Shown: piece by piece, positions 6,934 through 14,127 of the stretch
How positions within the stretch are numbered: position 1 is the first letter of the stretch
How the letters are laid out: each line of letters begins with the position of its first letter
IMG/VR virus record: IMGVR_UViG_3300031840_000439
Span: 1 to 44,479 of that record
DNA: 44,479 nucleotides
Reading direction: 5' to 3' (one strand)
Source: a virus
The notes under the pieces: model-generated
Databases searched by the model: none
What the model saw: the letters and a program-made list of their open reading frames with translations, nothing else
What the model was told of the DNA's origin: nothing
Made by a program: the position numbers and the translations under genes

Positions 6934-8976
6934 ATGTCTAGTTTTGAAGCAGTGGTTGATGCTGTTAAAGAAGAGGGAATTGCACTAAGACAGCAATTGA
7001 CGGCGCAAGCACCTGAGCAGGAAAGTCCGGCGGTGCGTGATGCTAAAGAATCCGCAGCAGTAAAGAGAGAAGAAAAGACAAACGATACTTTAGAAGAAAT
7101 ATTAAAAGCGTTAGGGTTTGGTGAAAAAATTGAAAAAGCACCAGATGAGAAAGGTGGTGGGATCTCAACGTTTTTGGGAGTGGGCACACTGGGTGCACTT
7201 ACTGCGGCAATTGCAACACTTACCGACACTGATGCTATCATAAAAGCATTTGGATTACCAAAAACATTTACGAATGTAGTGAATGCCCTTAAACTCCTTA
7301 AAACTATAGCATTGCTTCCATTCAAACTTACTGGAATGGCCATAAAGGGTATTTCTGCTGGAATAACAGGTTTGGTTAATCTCTTAACCAAACTTTCTGA
7401 TTTCAAATACACACCACCGAAGTGGCTTACGACGACAGGTTTTGGTAAATATTTGGACGAATTATTTACTAAATTTAAAACTGGCCTGACCATGGCATGG
7501 GATACGGGTGTAACTAAACTAACTCCAGCTGGAACTTTTATTTCAAATTTGTATACTACAATTAAAACAGCCATTAGTTCTAAAATCACAGCAGGCGTAA
7601 CTAAACTAAAAGCAGCTGGAACTTTTATTTCAAATTTGTATACTACAATTAAAACGGGTATTTTAAAACAAATACAAGGCATCGCACTTGGAACCGCTAT
7701 GACGGGCAAGTTAGCCCTGGATACTTTTGATGGTATAGGGACAACATTTTTAACTAAGATCAAAGAGGTTTTCGGAACATTCACATTTGGAGAGGATTTC
7801 AAAAAAACCATATCAGGAACATTTGAATCCATAATGAAACCAATAAAAGCAGTCATCGGCGTAGCGGGAACGGCGGACGCGCCTGGTAAAGGTCTTTTAG
7901 GATTTTTAAGTTCTATCAAAAATATACTTCCAATGGATACCATAAAAAAGTTAGGTTCATATGGAGGTAAAGCATTAAGGGCGGTATTTGGGCCTTTTGT
8001 TCAGTTCTTTATAACTCTCTTTGATTTTATTGGTGGTGCCATGGATGGTGCAGAGGAGGCAGAAAAAGAAAAAGTAAGTATAGGAGAAAAAATAAGACTT
8101 ATAGGTGTTAGAGGCGTAGAGGGTATTTTCCAAGGACTTGGCGAAGTTGTTGACCTTCTTCTTGTTGCTGCCAGTTGGACTTCAGAAAAGTTAGGATTCA
8201 AGGAATTTTCAGAATTTTTGAAGACAATAGACGTTGCTGCAAACATTAAAAAATCATTTGATTATATTTTCGGTATAGGTCAGTACAGAGAAAAAGGTGG
8301 ACTACCTTCTGATATCGGGAAACTTTTTGCAGAAACAATACCAAAAGCATTACAAAAAGGTAAAGATAAATTAACAGCCATTGGTGATACTATAGCAAAT
8401 CTGATTACATCAATTGGTGATTGGTTTAAAGAAACATTCAATTTAAAAAATATATTAGCAGACAGTCCAAGATTAATGGCTCTGGCTCAAAAGTTTGATA
8501 TTATTGCAGATCCTGAAGAAGTGAAGAAACTTCAAGCAGAACTTGCGACTGAGCAGAAAAGGTTAGCAAAACTAGAGGCGAAACCACTGTCTGAGTTTGG
8601 GTCAAGTGGTGTGTTAGGTTTTCTTGGCGGTAAGTCAGCTGAGGATGATAAAACTCGACGAGCATTAACTATTCAGAAATCGATTGAAGAAATTGAAGCA
8701 AAATTAGCAAGCTTACCGCAATTGCGTAGAGGTGGTATAACAACTCAAGAAGGTTTAGCAAACATTCATCCTCAAGAAGCAATTATTCCTTTAGAGAAAA
8801 TGAGTGAGGTTATCAACAAAATTAACACGGCTGCACTCAGTAAAACAGGAGGCGCAGCTGCTCCAGTTGTGGTCAACAATGTTACTAACGCACCTGTTGA
8901 TGCATCGTCATCCAGCGTCACTAACGCTGCGACTATGCCAATAAGTCCACCAACAAACTACAATGCCATATTATAA
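6934..8976 (+). CDS. 29: Tail tape measure protein (gp29-like)
   Basis: The 680-residue protein is Ala/Lys/Thr-rich, has several hydrophobic helices in its first two thirds, and ends with the usual tape-measure pattern RRGGITTQEGLANIHPQEAI then PLEKMSEV and a low-complexity tail. It follows the chaperone-like gp26/gp51 pair as tape measures normally do. T4 gp29 (590 residues) sets tail length and sits in the hub. Residues 193-250 contain an 87-base tandem duplication. The call rests on size, composition, end motif and position. Confidence 0.75.
   Translation: MSSFEAVVDAVKEEGIALRQQLTAQAPEQESPAVRDAKESAAVKREEKTNDTLEEILKALGFGEKIEKAPDEKGGGISTFLGVGTLGALTAAIATLTDTDAIIKAFGLPKTFTNVVNALKLLKTIALLPFKLTGMAIKGISAGITGLVNLLTKLSDFKYTPPKWLTTTGFGKYLDELFTKFKTGLTMAWDTGVTKLTPAGTFISNLYTTIKTAISSKITAGVTKLKAAGTFISNLYTTIKTGILKQIQGIALGTAMTGKLALDTFDGIGTTFLTKIKEVFGTFTFGEDFKKTISGTFESIMKPIKAVIGVAGTADAPGKGLLGFLSSIKNILPMDTIKKLGSYGGKALRAVFGPFVQFFITLFDFIGGAMDGAEEAEKEKVSIGEKIRLIGVRGVEGIFQGLGEVVDLLLVAASWTSEKLGFKEFSEFLKTIDVAANIKKSFDYIFGIGQYREKGGLPSDIGKLFAETIPKALQKGKDKLTAIGDTIANLITSIGDWFKETFNLKNILADSPRLMALAQKFDIIADPEEVKKLQAELATEQKRLAKLEAKPLSEFGSSGVLGFLGGKSAEDDKTRRALTIQKSIEEIEAKLASLPQLRRGGITTQEGLANIHPQEAIIPLEKMSEVINKINTAALSKTGGAAAPVVVNNVTNAPVDASSSSVTNAATMPISPPTNYNAIL
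7510..7683 (+). repeat. Tandem 87-bp duplication inside the tape measure gene
   Basis: GTAACTAAACTAA begins at 7510 and again at 7597. A block of 42 bases at 7527-7568 is identical to 7614-7655. The period is 87 bases (29 codons), so the frame is kept and the protein gains one repeat. The second parts of the two units have diverged. Confidence 0.85.
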
Positions 8977-9006
8977 AAAAACCCAAGTCAAGGACTGACT
9001 TGGGTT
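8974..9006 (-). terminator. Rho-independent terminator of gp32
   Basis: AACCCAAGTCA (8980-8990) pairs with TGACTTGGGTT (8996-9006), an 11-bp stem with a five-base loop. On the minus strand it is followed by a run of seven T (complement of the A run at 8975-8981). It ends gp32 transcripts inside the stop region of the convergent tape measure gene. The plus strand has no T run, so termination is mainly one-way. Confidence 0.9.
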
Positions 9007-9027
9007 GAATACCTGCACTAATGTCTT

Positions 9028-9933
9028 TTAGGCTTCTTCTGCCAGTTTCTCAAAGTAGGACATTACATCCTCACTCTCTGACCCATCACTCTTTGCGACT
9101 TGACTAACACGAGGCGGTTCCTCTGGTTTAGTCTCAACCCTTGGAGCCGCAACAGGTTCATTCTCCATAAGAGTCTCAACTGTGCGAGAAGGTGTAACAC
9201 CAGAAAGAACCAACTCAAAGCGAGTCTTCAGTTCTTCATAGGACTTGAAGTTTGACGGTGCAGTGAACTCTTCAAGAGAATACAACTTGTTGTAAATCCC
9301 TTCAAGTTCATCGTCATCATCCAACAAAGCAGATGGTGCAGAAAACTCTGACTTATCATAGTTCCAGTAACCATCAACCTTACGAAGCTTCAACTTGAAG
9401 TTCGCACCGTTCCAGAAATCAAACGGATTGATTGGAGTCTCATCCTCAAATGCCGGCGACATTGCCTCTGTGACCTTATCAAAGATCTTCTTACCAAATC
9501 GATAAAGAAATACTTTACCTTCGTTTTCAGGATGTGCACTATCAGACACAACATAGATGTTGGCATAATATTGCAGCTTCCTCTTCTGCTTGCGAGCAAT
9601 CTCTTTGTCGGACTCAATACCAGAGTTCCAAAGTTTGGAGTTATACTCAGAAACAGGATCGTTGTTCCCCAGAGTAGTCAGCGAGTTTTCAATATACCAC
9701 TGACCAGTTGGACCCTGAAATGCGTGATTCCAGAGTTTAGCCCAAGGTAGAGTTTCACCTTCGGGAGCAGGAAGAAAACGAATAACGGCATAACCGTTAC
9801 CAGTCTTATCCATAGACGGCTTCCACAGACGTTCATCTGCATAGGACTTTTTCTCTTGGGGTGCACTTTCTTTCTGGGCAGCACCCAGAAGATCATCAAG
9901 TGCGTTGTTTCGTTTCATTGATGCGAATGACAT
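9028..9933 (-). CDS. 32: Single-stranded DNA binding protein gp32
   Basis: At 301 residues it equals T4 gp32. An N-terminal cooperativity region (SFASMKRNNALDDLL) and OB-fold core (VIRFLPAPEGE, QWYIENSLTTLG, KVFLYRFGKKIFDKV) are followed by an acidic tail ending DVMSYFEKLAEEA. It coats ssDNA and organises replication and recombination. The protein has no cysteine, so the T4 zinc site is absent; the equivalent segment reads ENSLTTLGNNDPVSEYNSK. Its own terminator lies at 8974-9006, and a late-like motif and a TTGACA box lie upstream. Confidence 0.95.
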   Translation of the reverse strand: MSFASMKRNNALDDLLGAAQKESAPQEKKSYADERLWKPSMDKTGNGYAVIRFLPAPEGETLPWAKLWNHAFQGPTGQWYIENSLTTLGNNDPVSEYNSKLWNSGIESDKEIARKQKRKLQYYANIYVVSDSAHPENEGKVFLYRFGKKIFDKVTEAMSPAFEDETPINPFDFWNGANFKLKLRKVDGYWNYDKSEFSAPSALLDDDDELEGIYNKLYSLEEFTAPSNFKSYEELKTRFELVLSGVTPSRTVETLMENEPVAAPRVETKPEEPPRVSQVAKSDGSESEDVMSYFEKLAEEA

Positions 9934-10001
9934 ATTTGTCTCCTTATGTTTTCGTGTGTTAACGTATAGTGTTTATTAAAAGTATCATAACGAATGTGTG
10001 T

Positions 10002-10020
10002 TGTCAATAGTTTATTTATC
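10002..10020 (-). promoter_or_regulatory. Candidate gp32 promoter region: GATAAATA late-like motif and TTGACA box
   Basis: Within the 92-base gap upstream of gp32 the minus strand carries GATAAATA (10013-10020, one mismatch to the T4 late element) directly followed by TTGACA (10002-10007). At a 17-base spacing the -10 would be TACTTT, which is poor, and the better TATGAT sits only 12 bases away. The late-like element is the stronger reading. Confidence 0.4.
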
Positions 10021-10025
10021 CTCCT

Positions 10026-10835
10026 TTAAAATGTTCCTACTCTATCAAGAAACGTATTCTTATCAATGTGCCTTATATTAGGAGAGAAAAACTTATCTGA
10101 ATAGTCTTTCCATCTGTTATCTACCCAATAAAAAGTCACATCGCGATACTTCTTGAACACCGAGTTCATTTGAATAGTCCAGTTGACAGGATTAAATCCT
10201 CTGGCTGTCTCCGGCAAATAATTTTCTGTTCCTTTGTAAATGTTATTCAGTGGCTCGTCGTAATCACTCAAGTCAAAACCTAACATGTAAACTTCATTTG
10301 CACCGTTTTCTGCTGCAAGAAACAATCCAACATTTCCAGCAGACCAACCTTCAAGGTTTGAAATAGTCTGCACACGGTCCTCATCAAAAACTGGTGTAAT
10401 CCAAACACCCACATCCTTTTCCATTTTGAGTTTCAAATCTTCTGTGTCAAGATGTGGAAAGTCTTTCATCATCTCATCTATTCTTGTCTGCACCGTTGCA
10501 GGATCTTTGCCCGAAATAACACACTCATTAGATGCATTTGATTTTGGCCAATGAACAAAATCTTTTGGTATGGTTGTTCCCATCATCATCATTTCTGCAA
10601 CTTGTGTGGGAACCCGAGTCCAGTTTGCAAACCAACACTTATGGTTCAAAGGATATCCTGACATGTAGATTTCTTGCTGCATGGCATAATCCATTGATAC
10701 AAGGTTATCTACTACACCATCACGATATATTGCATTGCATCCCCACAACTCTAAATCTGCAATCGGATACTCTAAGTAGTCAGGACAAAACCAACTACGT
10801 GATTCACCATTACCTAGAACTACAGCAGATTTCAT
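10026..10835 (-). CDS. Conserved phage protein, possible DUF115/MAF-like Rossmann fold
   Basis: The 269-residue protein starts VVLGNGESRSWF, continues ELWGCNAIYRD and LVSMDYAM, and later has NVGLFLAAENGANEVYMLGF followed by DLS. This pattern of a nucleotide-sugar-like glycine loop, a conserved GCNA and a late GFD motif recalls DUF115 (MAF) and related glycan-linked proteins, and is seen in marine T4-like phages. A glycan or surface role is inference. It overlaps the preceding oxygenase by four bases. Confidence 0.6.
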   Translation of the reverse strand: MKSAVVLGNGESRSWFCPDYLEYPIADLELWGCNAIYRDGVVDNLVSMDYAMQQEIYMSGYPLNHKCWFANWTRVPTQVAEMMMMGTTIPKDFVHWPKSNASNECVISGKDPATVQTRIDEMMKDFPHLDTEDLKLKMEKDVGVWITPVFDEDRVQTISNLEGWSAGNVGLFLAAENGANEVYMLGFDLSDYDEPLNNIYKGTENYLPETARGFNPVNWTIQMNSVFKKYRDVTFYWVDNRWKDYSDKFFSPNIRHIDKNTFLDRVGTF

Positions 10836-11545
10836 TTGGACATGCGTCTTTGTATGGAACCCGATGAACCATCAGTGTCAACCGTGTAGTTAGTGGCATC
10901 CTCAGTATTCAGCCATCGTTCATTCTTTACGAAGTCAATGCGATATGCATCCTTTTCTGTAAGGTTTGCAAGAACGTTGAATGCTAGACTTACTCTTGAC
11001 TGGTCTGTCACATTTTGTCCAAACCCGTGGAATAGATACGAGTTGAACATAATCAAAGAACCTTGAGTGCAAGGCATGGCAAGCTTGTTTGTAAAGTTTG
11101 CGTTTGCCTTACTGTAGTGTTTTCTTAGTGAGAAGAACGGATCAGAATTTGATGGCATTTTCTCAAACACTAGTGGTGGATGTTGTGGTGTAGATGAAAC
11201 ATAATATACACCACTGATAAGAGAGTTGCCATGATTATGCATACTTTGAGAACTGCCAGGTGCAGCCTTGTTCAACCAGCTTTCATGAATCCAAAACTCT
11301 CGATAATCCAATGTCATTACATTATCAAGATAGTCTTTCACACACTCTTCAAACCACACTTTCAAATCTGCTAGACCATCGTGGTCAACAATGTTTGGTG
11401 TATCCAGAAACTGTGTAGTGTCTGGATTTGCGATGGCCTGTTGATTGAAGTTGAATTCCTCCATAGAAGGAATCTCAGGTGGATTGGGGTTATTATAAAT
11501 TTTCAATACGCCTGCCGGAAAGACAGGTATTTCAGTTGCACTCAT
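10832..11545 (-). CDS. Fe(II)/2-oxoglutarate-dependent oxygenase-like protein (1 of 4)
   Basis: The 237-residue protein carries SMHNHGNSLISGVYYV (iron-ligand His region) and a distal SYLFHGFGQN followed by SRVSLAFNV, giving the second His and the Arg that binds 2-oxoglutarate. This is the pattern of phage oxygenases of the TIGR02466 kind; the substrate is unknown. ATG 11545 is used rather than in-frame TTG 11557 because it follows the preceding stop by one base. Three further members of this broad superfamily lie in the window. Confidence 0.78.
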   Translation of the reverse strand: MSATEIPVFPAGVLKIYNNPNPPEIPSMEEFNFNQQAIANPDTTQFLDTPNIVDHDGLADLKVWFEECVKDYLDNVMTLDYREFWIHESWLNKAAPGSSQSMHNHGNSLISGVYYVSSTPQHPPLVFEKMPSNSDPFFSLRKHYSKANANFTNKLAMPCTQGSLIMFNSYLFHGFGQNVTDQSRVSLAFNVLANLTEKDAYRIDFVKNERWLNTEDATNYTVDTDGSSGSIQRRMSK

Positions 11546-11546
11546 A

Positions 11547-11849
11547 TTATCGTCCAATGTCTTTAATGTTATCTTTACCTATAACCTGATACGCACCCTT
11601 GTTATAGGCAGGAGCAATGGTATAGTTTTTGGACACTTCTAACTCATGGTTATTGTCCCTCTTGGTTGTGTTACCAATACCAGTGCTGTTACTAGGTATA
11701 TATGGTGTCTCACGCCTGTATATTGGAGATGAAATACTTATACCAGTGAGTTTACTTCGGTCTAATTTTTTTGCAACAACAACTTTCTTCTTTGACTTTT
11801 TTCGTTTACGAGTATTGTTTGTAGTATAATAAATTGGCATCAGAGCCAT
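11547..11849 (-). CDS. Small basic protein, unknown
   Basis: The 100-residue protein has a lysine/arginine block (RKRKKSKKKVVVAKK, about 14-28) and a conserved-looking C-terminus, KNYTIAPAYNKGAYQVI, seen in related marine phages. No domain recognised. ATG 11849 is preferred over TTG 11855; both lie at the thyX stop, and GAGG precedes. A nucleic-acid or tail-associated role cannot be judged from sequence. Confidence 0.65.
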   Translation of the reverse strand: MALMPIYYTTNNTRKRKKSKKKVVVAKKLDRSKLTGISISSPIYRRETPYIPSNSTGIGNTTKRDNNHELEVSKNYTIAPAYNKGAYQVIGKDNIKDIGR

Positions 11850-11851
11850 AA

Positions 11852-12520
11852 TCAAATAACCTCATTCAATAAAGGGAAAACCTTAGCAATCTCAAACGCA
11901 CAATCCTTTGCAATGTCCATATGTTCTTTCTGTGTTCCGTTTGCAGTACGAAGTTCGATGTAATGAACCCAACTACGAAGTGTGCCATTCATGTACATAC
12001 GGGACATAGTTAGTCCTTCAGGAAGAACTGCACGAGCCTGTTCTTTTGCAATACCATTATTGATAGCCCAATCATATGCCATCTTAGATTCATGAATAAT
12101 AAGTTCTTGTTTAGCCTTCCATGCATGATGCAATTCACTTTCATCATCAAGTTCAATACTATTTTGTCTGTTCTTTGAATCCTGTAACCTTGCTTCACGA
12201 GTCACAAATTGTAAGTCTTTTGTAGGATCAGCATATCGCTGACTGAACTCTTGAAACGAGAATGAACGGTGCCGCAATATCTGTCTTGCGATATCTCTTG
12301 TAGTCTCAATCTCCAAACAAACACTCACCATCTCAAGTGGTGACCAATGTTTGTTTTTTATGAGATACTTGATAAGTTTCTTAGACGTTTCTTCGTTGTT
12401 CTGATTACTTGGATTCGATACTCTTGCACAATAAGAAACTAGATTTGTAATGTCAGCACGGGAATCACTAGAAAAATAATCAGTTGCCGAACGAGAATAT
12501 GATATTAGTTTAACACTCAT
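11852..12520 (-). CDS. thyX: Flavin-dependent thymidylate synthase ThyX
   Basis: The 222-residue protein has the ThyX signature RHRSFSFQEFSQR (residues 83-95; consensus RHRxxSxxExSxR), which binds FAD and dUMP, and a C-terminal SRMYMNGTLRSWVHYIELR. It makes dTMP from dUMP with methylene-tetrahydrofolate and NADPH, replacing ThyA. Together with the class II ribonucleotide reductase at 30222 it supplies DNA precursors. It overlaps the next upstream ORF by one base. Confidence 0.97.
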   Translation of the reverse strand: MSVKLISYSRSATDYFSSDSRADITNLVSYCARVSNPSNQNNEETSKKLIKYLIKNKHWSPLEMVSVCLEIETTRDIARQILRHRSFSFQEFSQRYADPTKDLQFVTREARLQDSKNRQNSIELDDESELHHAWKAKQELIIHESKMAYDWAINNGIAKEQARAVLPEGLTMSRMYMNGTLRSWVHYIELRTANGTQKEHMDIAKDCAFEIAKVFPLLNEVI

Positions 12521-12738
12521 TATTCATAGTCTCCGGGTTCTACTCCATGACCAAAAACATCTTCCAAAGTTTTTTTCGACTTTTGACCGTATGGCCAATT
12601 TGGTGGATAAGGCGAGCGTTTGAATTTTGGATTCACATCCCAGCCCTCATCCTTAGATATAATTTCCTCAAGTTCATTTACCCTGGCCAGGGCAAGTTTT
12701 AGAAGGTTGATAAGATCGTCACGATCTAGTTCAATCAT
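12520..12738 (-). CDS. Small hypothetical protein
   Basis: The 72-residue protein has an N-terminal leucine-rich helix (MIELDRDDLINLLKLALARV) and a polar, proline-rich C-terminal half with SPYPPNWPYG. A similar SWPKGYRP element occurs in the small protein at 12925-13146, so the two may be distant relatives. It lies just downstream of the tRNA pair, and its stop overlaps the thyX start. Function unknown. Confidence 0.7.
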   Translation of the reverse strand: MIELDRDDLINLLKLALARVNELEEIISKDEGWDVNPKFKRSPYPPNWPYGQKSKKTLEDVFGHGVEPGDYE

Positions 12739-12760
12739 TATTGTAAACCTTTATTTTGAT

Positions 12761-12835
12761 TGGCTCCCCAGGATGGGCTCGAACCACCGACCGAGTGATT
12801 AACAGTCACTTGCTCTACCTCTGAGCTACTGAGGA
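12761..12835 (-). tRNA. tRNA-Asn (GTT)
   Basis: The minus strand folds as a 75-base cloverleaf: acceptor TCCTCAG/CTGGGGA, D arm GCTC/GAGC, anticodon stem AGTGA/TCACT with loop CTGTTAA (anticodon GTT), T arm GGTGG/CCATC with TTCGAGC, discriminator G and an encoded CCA. It lies four bases from tRNA-Thr. Confidence 0.93.
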
Positions 12836-12839
12836 ATAT

Positions 12840-12915
12840 TGGTGCCGGCGGTAGGAGTTGAACCCACGACCTTGGCATTACAAATGCCCTGCTCTACCAA
12901 CTGAGCTACACCGGC
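12840..12915 (-). tRNA. tRNA-Thr (TGT)
   Basis: A 76-base cloverleaf on the minus strand: acceptor GCCGGTG/CGCCGGC, D arm GCTC/GAGC, anticodon stem GGGCA/TGCCA (outer G-A mismatch) with loop TTTGTAA (anticodon TGT), T arm GTGGG/CCTAC with TTCAACT, discriminator A and encoded CCA. A one-base shift would read GTA (Tyr), but the stem register and discriminator favour Thr. Confidence 0.88.
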
Positions 12916-12924
12916 ATGATAAAA

Positions 12925-13146
12925 CTATCGTCGATGAGACTTTTCTCTTTGTGGACGATAACCCTTAGGCCAACTAGGTTGACGAGAACCGAGTTTCTTC
13001 ACTCGCTCACGAAACTCATCGTTCTCTTTTTTGAGATATGACATCTCAATTTGGTCCTCACGAGTCTCCCTACGAAGCTCGTCATACTTTGCCTGAAAGA
13101 AATTTTCAGACCGTTCTCGGTCAGTTACGTCAGTCACGTCAGTCAC
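12925..13146 (-). CDS. Small charged coiled-coil protein, unknown
   Basis: The 73-residue protein starts at GTG 13146 after GGAGAAAAGA and has three TDV/TDR units at the N-terminus (MTDVTDVTDRE), a charged helix likely to form a coiled coil (about 15-50), and a basic C-terminus with SWPKGYRPQREK. It is the first gene after the host-type promoter at 13178-13206, so it is probably made early. No family recognised. Confidence 0.7.
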   Translation of the reverse strand: MTDVTDVTDRERSENFFQAKYDELRRETREDQIEMSYLKKENDEFRERVKKLGSRQPSWPKGYRPQREKSHRR

Positions 13147-13177
13147 TCTTTTCTCCTATGTGAATGTAACAGTGTTA

Positions 13178-13206
13178 ATAATACTAAATTTAAGTGGGAA
13201 TGTCAA
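13178..13206 (-). promoter_or_regulatory. Host sigma70-type (early) promoter
   Basis: Minus strand: TTGACA (13201-13206), a 17-base spacer and TATTAT (13178-13183), one mismatch to the -10 consensus. The start would be near 13171, about 25 bases ahead of the GTG at 13146. It would drive the small coiled-coil protein, both tRNAs and probably thyX. Confidence 0.85.
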
Positions 13207-13212
13207 TACCTT

Positions 13213-13434
13213 TTAGATAGGTAATTGAGCGTGTTTTGGTAGGAAATTTAATTCCCTTGCATTTGCCTCAATCTTCTCTTTGAGAGATTTAGAAATAAGT
13301 CTTTTAATAGTATCTGGTTCAATATTCTCTTGTTCACAATACCAAAGAACTGCATCCATATGAGTAATATTTTTCTCTAAAACTATTTTCTCTATATTCA
13401 TAGAGAAAGTCTTTGCGGTTTTCAGTGGCATCAT
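13213..13434 (-). CDS. 33: Late transcription coactivator gp33-like
   Basis: The 73-residue protein aligns well with the middle and end of T4 gp33: IEKIVLEKNITHMDAVLWYC matches IEKMVEEFGMSYLEA, and SKSLKEKIEANARELNFL matches the T4 segment ending EKIQSEAIDENLL. T4 gp33 links RNA polymerase at TATAAATA promoters to the sliding clamp; such promoters are present here. It is shorter than T4 gp33 (112) and lacks the N-terminal extension. AGGA precedes ATG 13434. Two hairpins, the second with a T run, lie immediately upstream. Confidence 0.75.
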   Translation of the reverse strand: MMPLKTAKTFSMNIEKIVLEKNITHMDAVLWYCEQENIEPDTIKRLISKSLKEKIEANARELNFLPKHAQLPI

Positions 13435-13444
13435 TGTATCCTAT

Positions 13445-13513
13445 AAAAAAGGCCCGTTGGGTAAAGGTGGGCCATGCCTCATTGAGTTGGCTTGTTGGGT
13501 AAAGGTAAGCCAA
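13445..13513 (-). terminator. Tandem hairpins with identical loops; the distal one has a terminator-like T run
   Basis: Minus strand: hairpin 1 TTGGCTT/AAGCCAA (13507-13513 with 13487-13493) and hairpin 2 GGCCC/GGGCC (13469-13473 with 13451-13455) share the same 13-base loop ACCTTTACCCAAC. Hairpin 2 is followed by six T (13445-13450). They separate the winged-helix gene from gp33 and resemble the terminal hairpin of the tmRNA coding piece. They may act as attenuator, terminator or RNA processing/stability elements. Confidence 0.75.
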
Positions 13514-13526
13514 TCCTTATTAAGTT

Positions 13527-13784
13527 TTACGCAGCGCGCAGTGCGGCGTAACCAGCGGCTACAGTTGCACGAGTCGGCGTACCAAGACGATACTTCATAT
13601 ACGTCTCACCATCAAAAGAAGATACGCGTTTGTTGAGGAAAATAGCATAACCCTCTGAACGAAGTTTGCTGATAACTGCACGAACATTCTTCACACCATA
13701 ACGAGCAGTGATTTGCTTGGCAGTTAGTTCTGCACCGTTTTCCAGTGCATTGATGACACTCTGTGTCTGAGTCTTAGTAGTCAT
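13527..13784 (-). CDS. Small winged-helix/HTH protein
   Basis: The 85-residue protein (MTTKTQTQSVINALENGAEL) has a helix-turn-helix core, LTAKQITARYGVKNVRAVIS, and a wing-like YAIFLNKRVSSFDG. ATG 13784 is preferred over 13805 because AGGAG lies ten bases ahead of it. Similar proteins occur in cyanophages. It is a candidate regulator placed between the tmRNA and gp33. The C-terminus AALRAA resembles a ClpX-type degron and the end of the neighbouring tmRNA tag, so quick turnover is possible but unproven. Confidence 0.75.
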   Translation of the reverse strand: MTTKTQTQSVINALENGAELTAKQITARYGVKNVRAVISKLRSEGYAIFLNKRVSSFDGETYMKYRLGTPTRATVAAGYAALRAA

Positions 13785-13809
13785 AATAAATTTTCTCCTA
13801 TTCATGACA

Positions 13810-14080
13810 ATTTAAATGGGCCCGTTGAGTAACAAGGCGGTGCCCATGCCCCGTGAAGGTCTACGCAGCTAGCGCAAAGTCCTCAGTGTAGTAATCGTCA
13901 TTTGCGTTTACTTTAGTTTGCTAGTTTTACGACATTCGCCTGTCGAGTTGTCTGTTCCCCTTCTTTCACCACGTCGAAACCTTGTCAGCCCCCCAAAGAT
14001 ATCTCGTGAGAAATACCTTTGGTGGAGCTGGGGAGAATCGAACTCCCGTCCGCAATGCCTCCAGTTCACTTCTTACAACC
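13810..14080 (-). ncRNA. ssrA: Circularly permuted two-piece tmRNA (ssrA)
   Basis: On the minus strand the acceptor piece comes first: GGACGGGAGTTCGATTCTCC, then CCAGCTCCACCA ending at 14020, with T stem GGGAG/CTCCC. After an intervening segment of about 27 bases the coding piece begins GGGGCTGACAAGGTTTCGAC at 13992. GGGGCTG pairs with CAGCTCC to rebuild the alanine-type acceptor stem. A tag frame at 13905-13861 and a terminal hairpin near 13810-13850 complete it. This order (3' half before 5' half) is that of permuted alphaproteobacterial tmRNA. It rescues stalled ribosomes and tags their products for proteolysis. The outer ends are approximate. Confidence 0.92.
13861..13905 (-). other. tmRNA tag reading frame: ANDDYYTEDFALAA
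   Basis: Resume codon GCA at 13905, then fourteen codons in all to TAG at 13863-13861, giving ANDDYYTEDFALAA. With the charged alanine the tag is A plus this peptide. The AND start and the ALAA end match bacterial SsrA tags; the middle is acidic and aromatic. The sequence around the resume codon (AAACGCAAATGACGA) resembles that of E. coli ssrA. Confidence 0.92.
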
Positions 14081-14088
14081 ATAAATAC

Positions 14089-14117
14089 AGTATACTAGAA
14101 TCCTACCCCTCTGTCAA
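14089..14117 (-). promoter_or_regulatory. Host sigma70-type promoter of the tmRNA
   Basis: Minus strand: TTGACA (14112-14117), a 17-base spacer, TATACT (14089-14094). The start would be near 14082, directly ahead of the acceptor piece. This supports early expression by host RNA polymerase. Confidence 0.88.
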
Positions 14118-14127
14118 TAGTTTTTTC

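Noticed and set aside
6858-7943. 361-residue open frame on the minus strand
   Set aside because: It lies wholly opposite the tape measure gene, has a repetitive hydrophobic Val/Pro/Ser composition typical of antisense frames and no ribosome site.
9979-10007. TTGACA upstream of gp32 as a full sigma70 promoter
   Set aside because: At 17 bases the -10 is TACTTT; the better TATGAT is only 12 bases away, so it is not a convincing host promoter.
12840-12915. Reading the second tRNA as tRNA-Tyr (GTA)
   Set aside because: This shifts the anticodon stem by one base; the register with loop TTTGTAA and a five-position stem gives Thr (TGT), and there is no long variable arm as in tRNA-Tyr.
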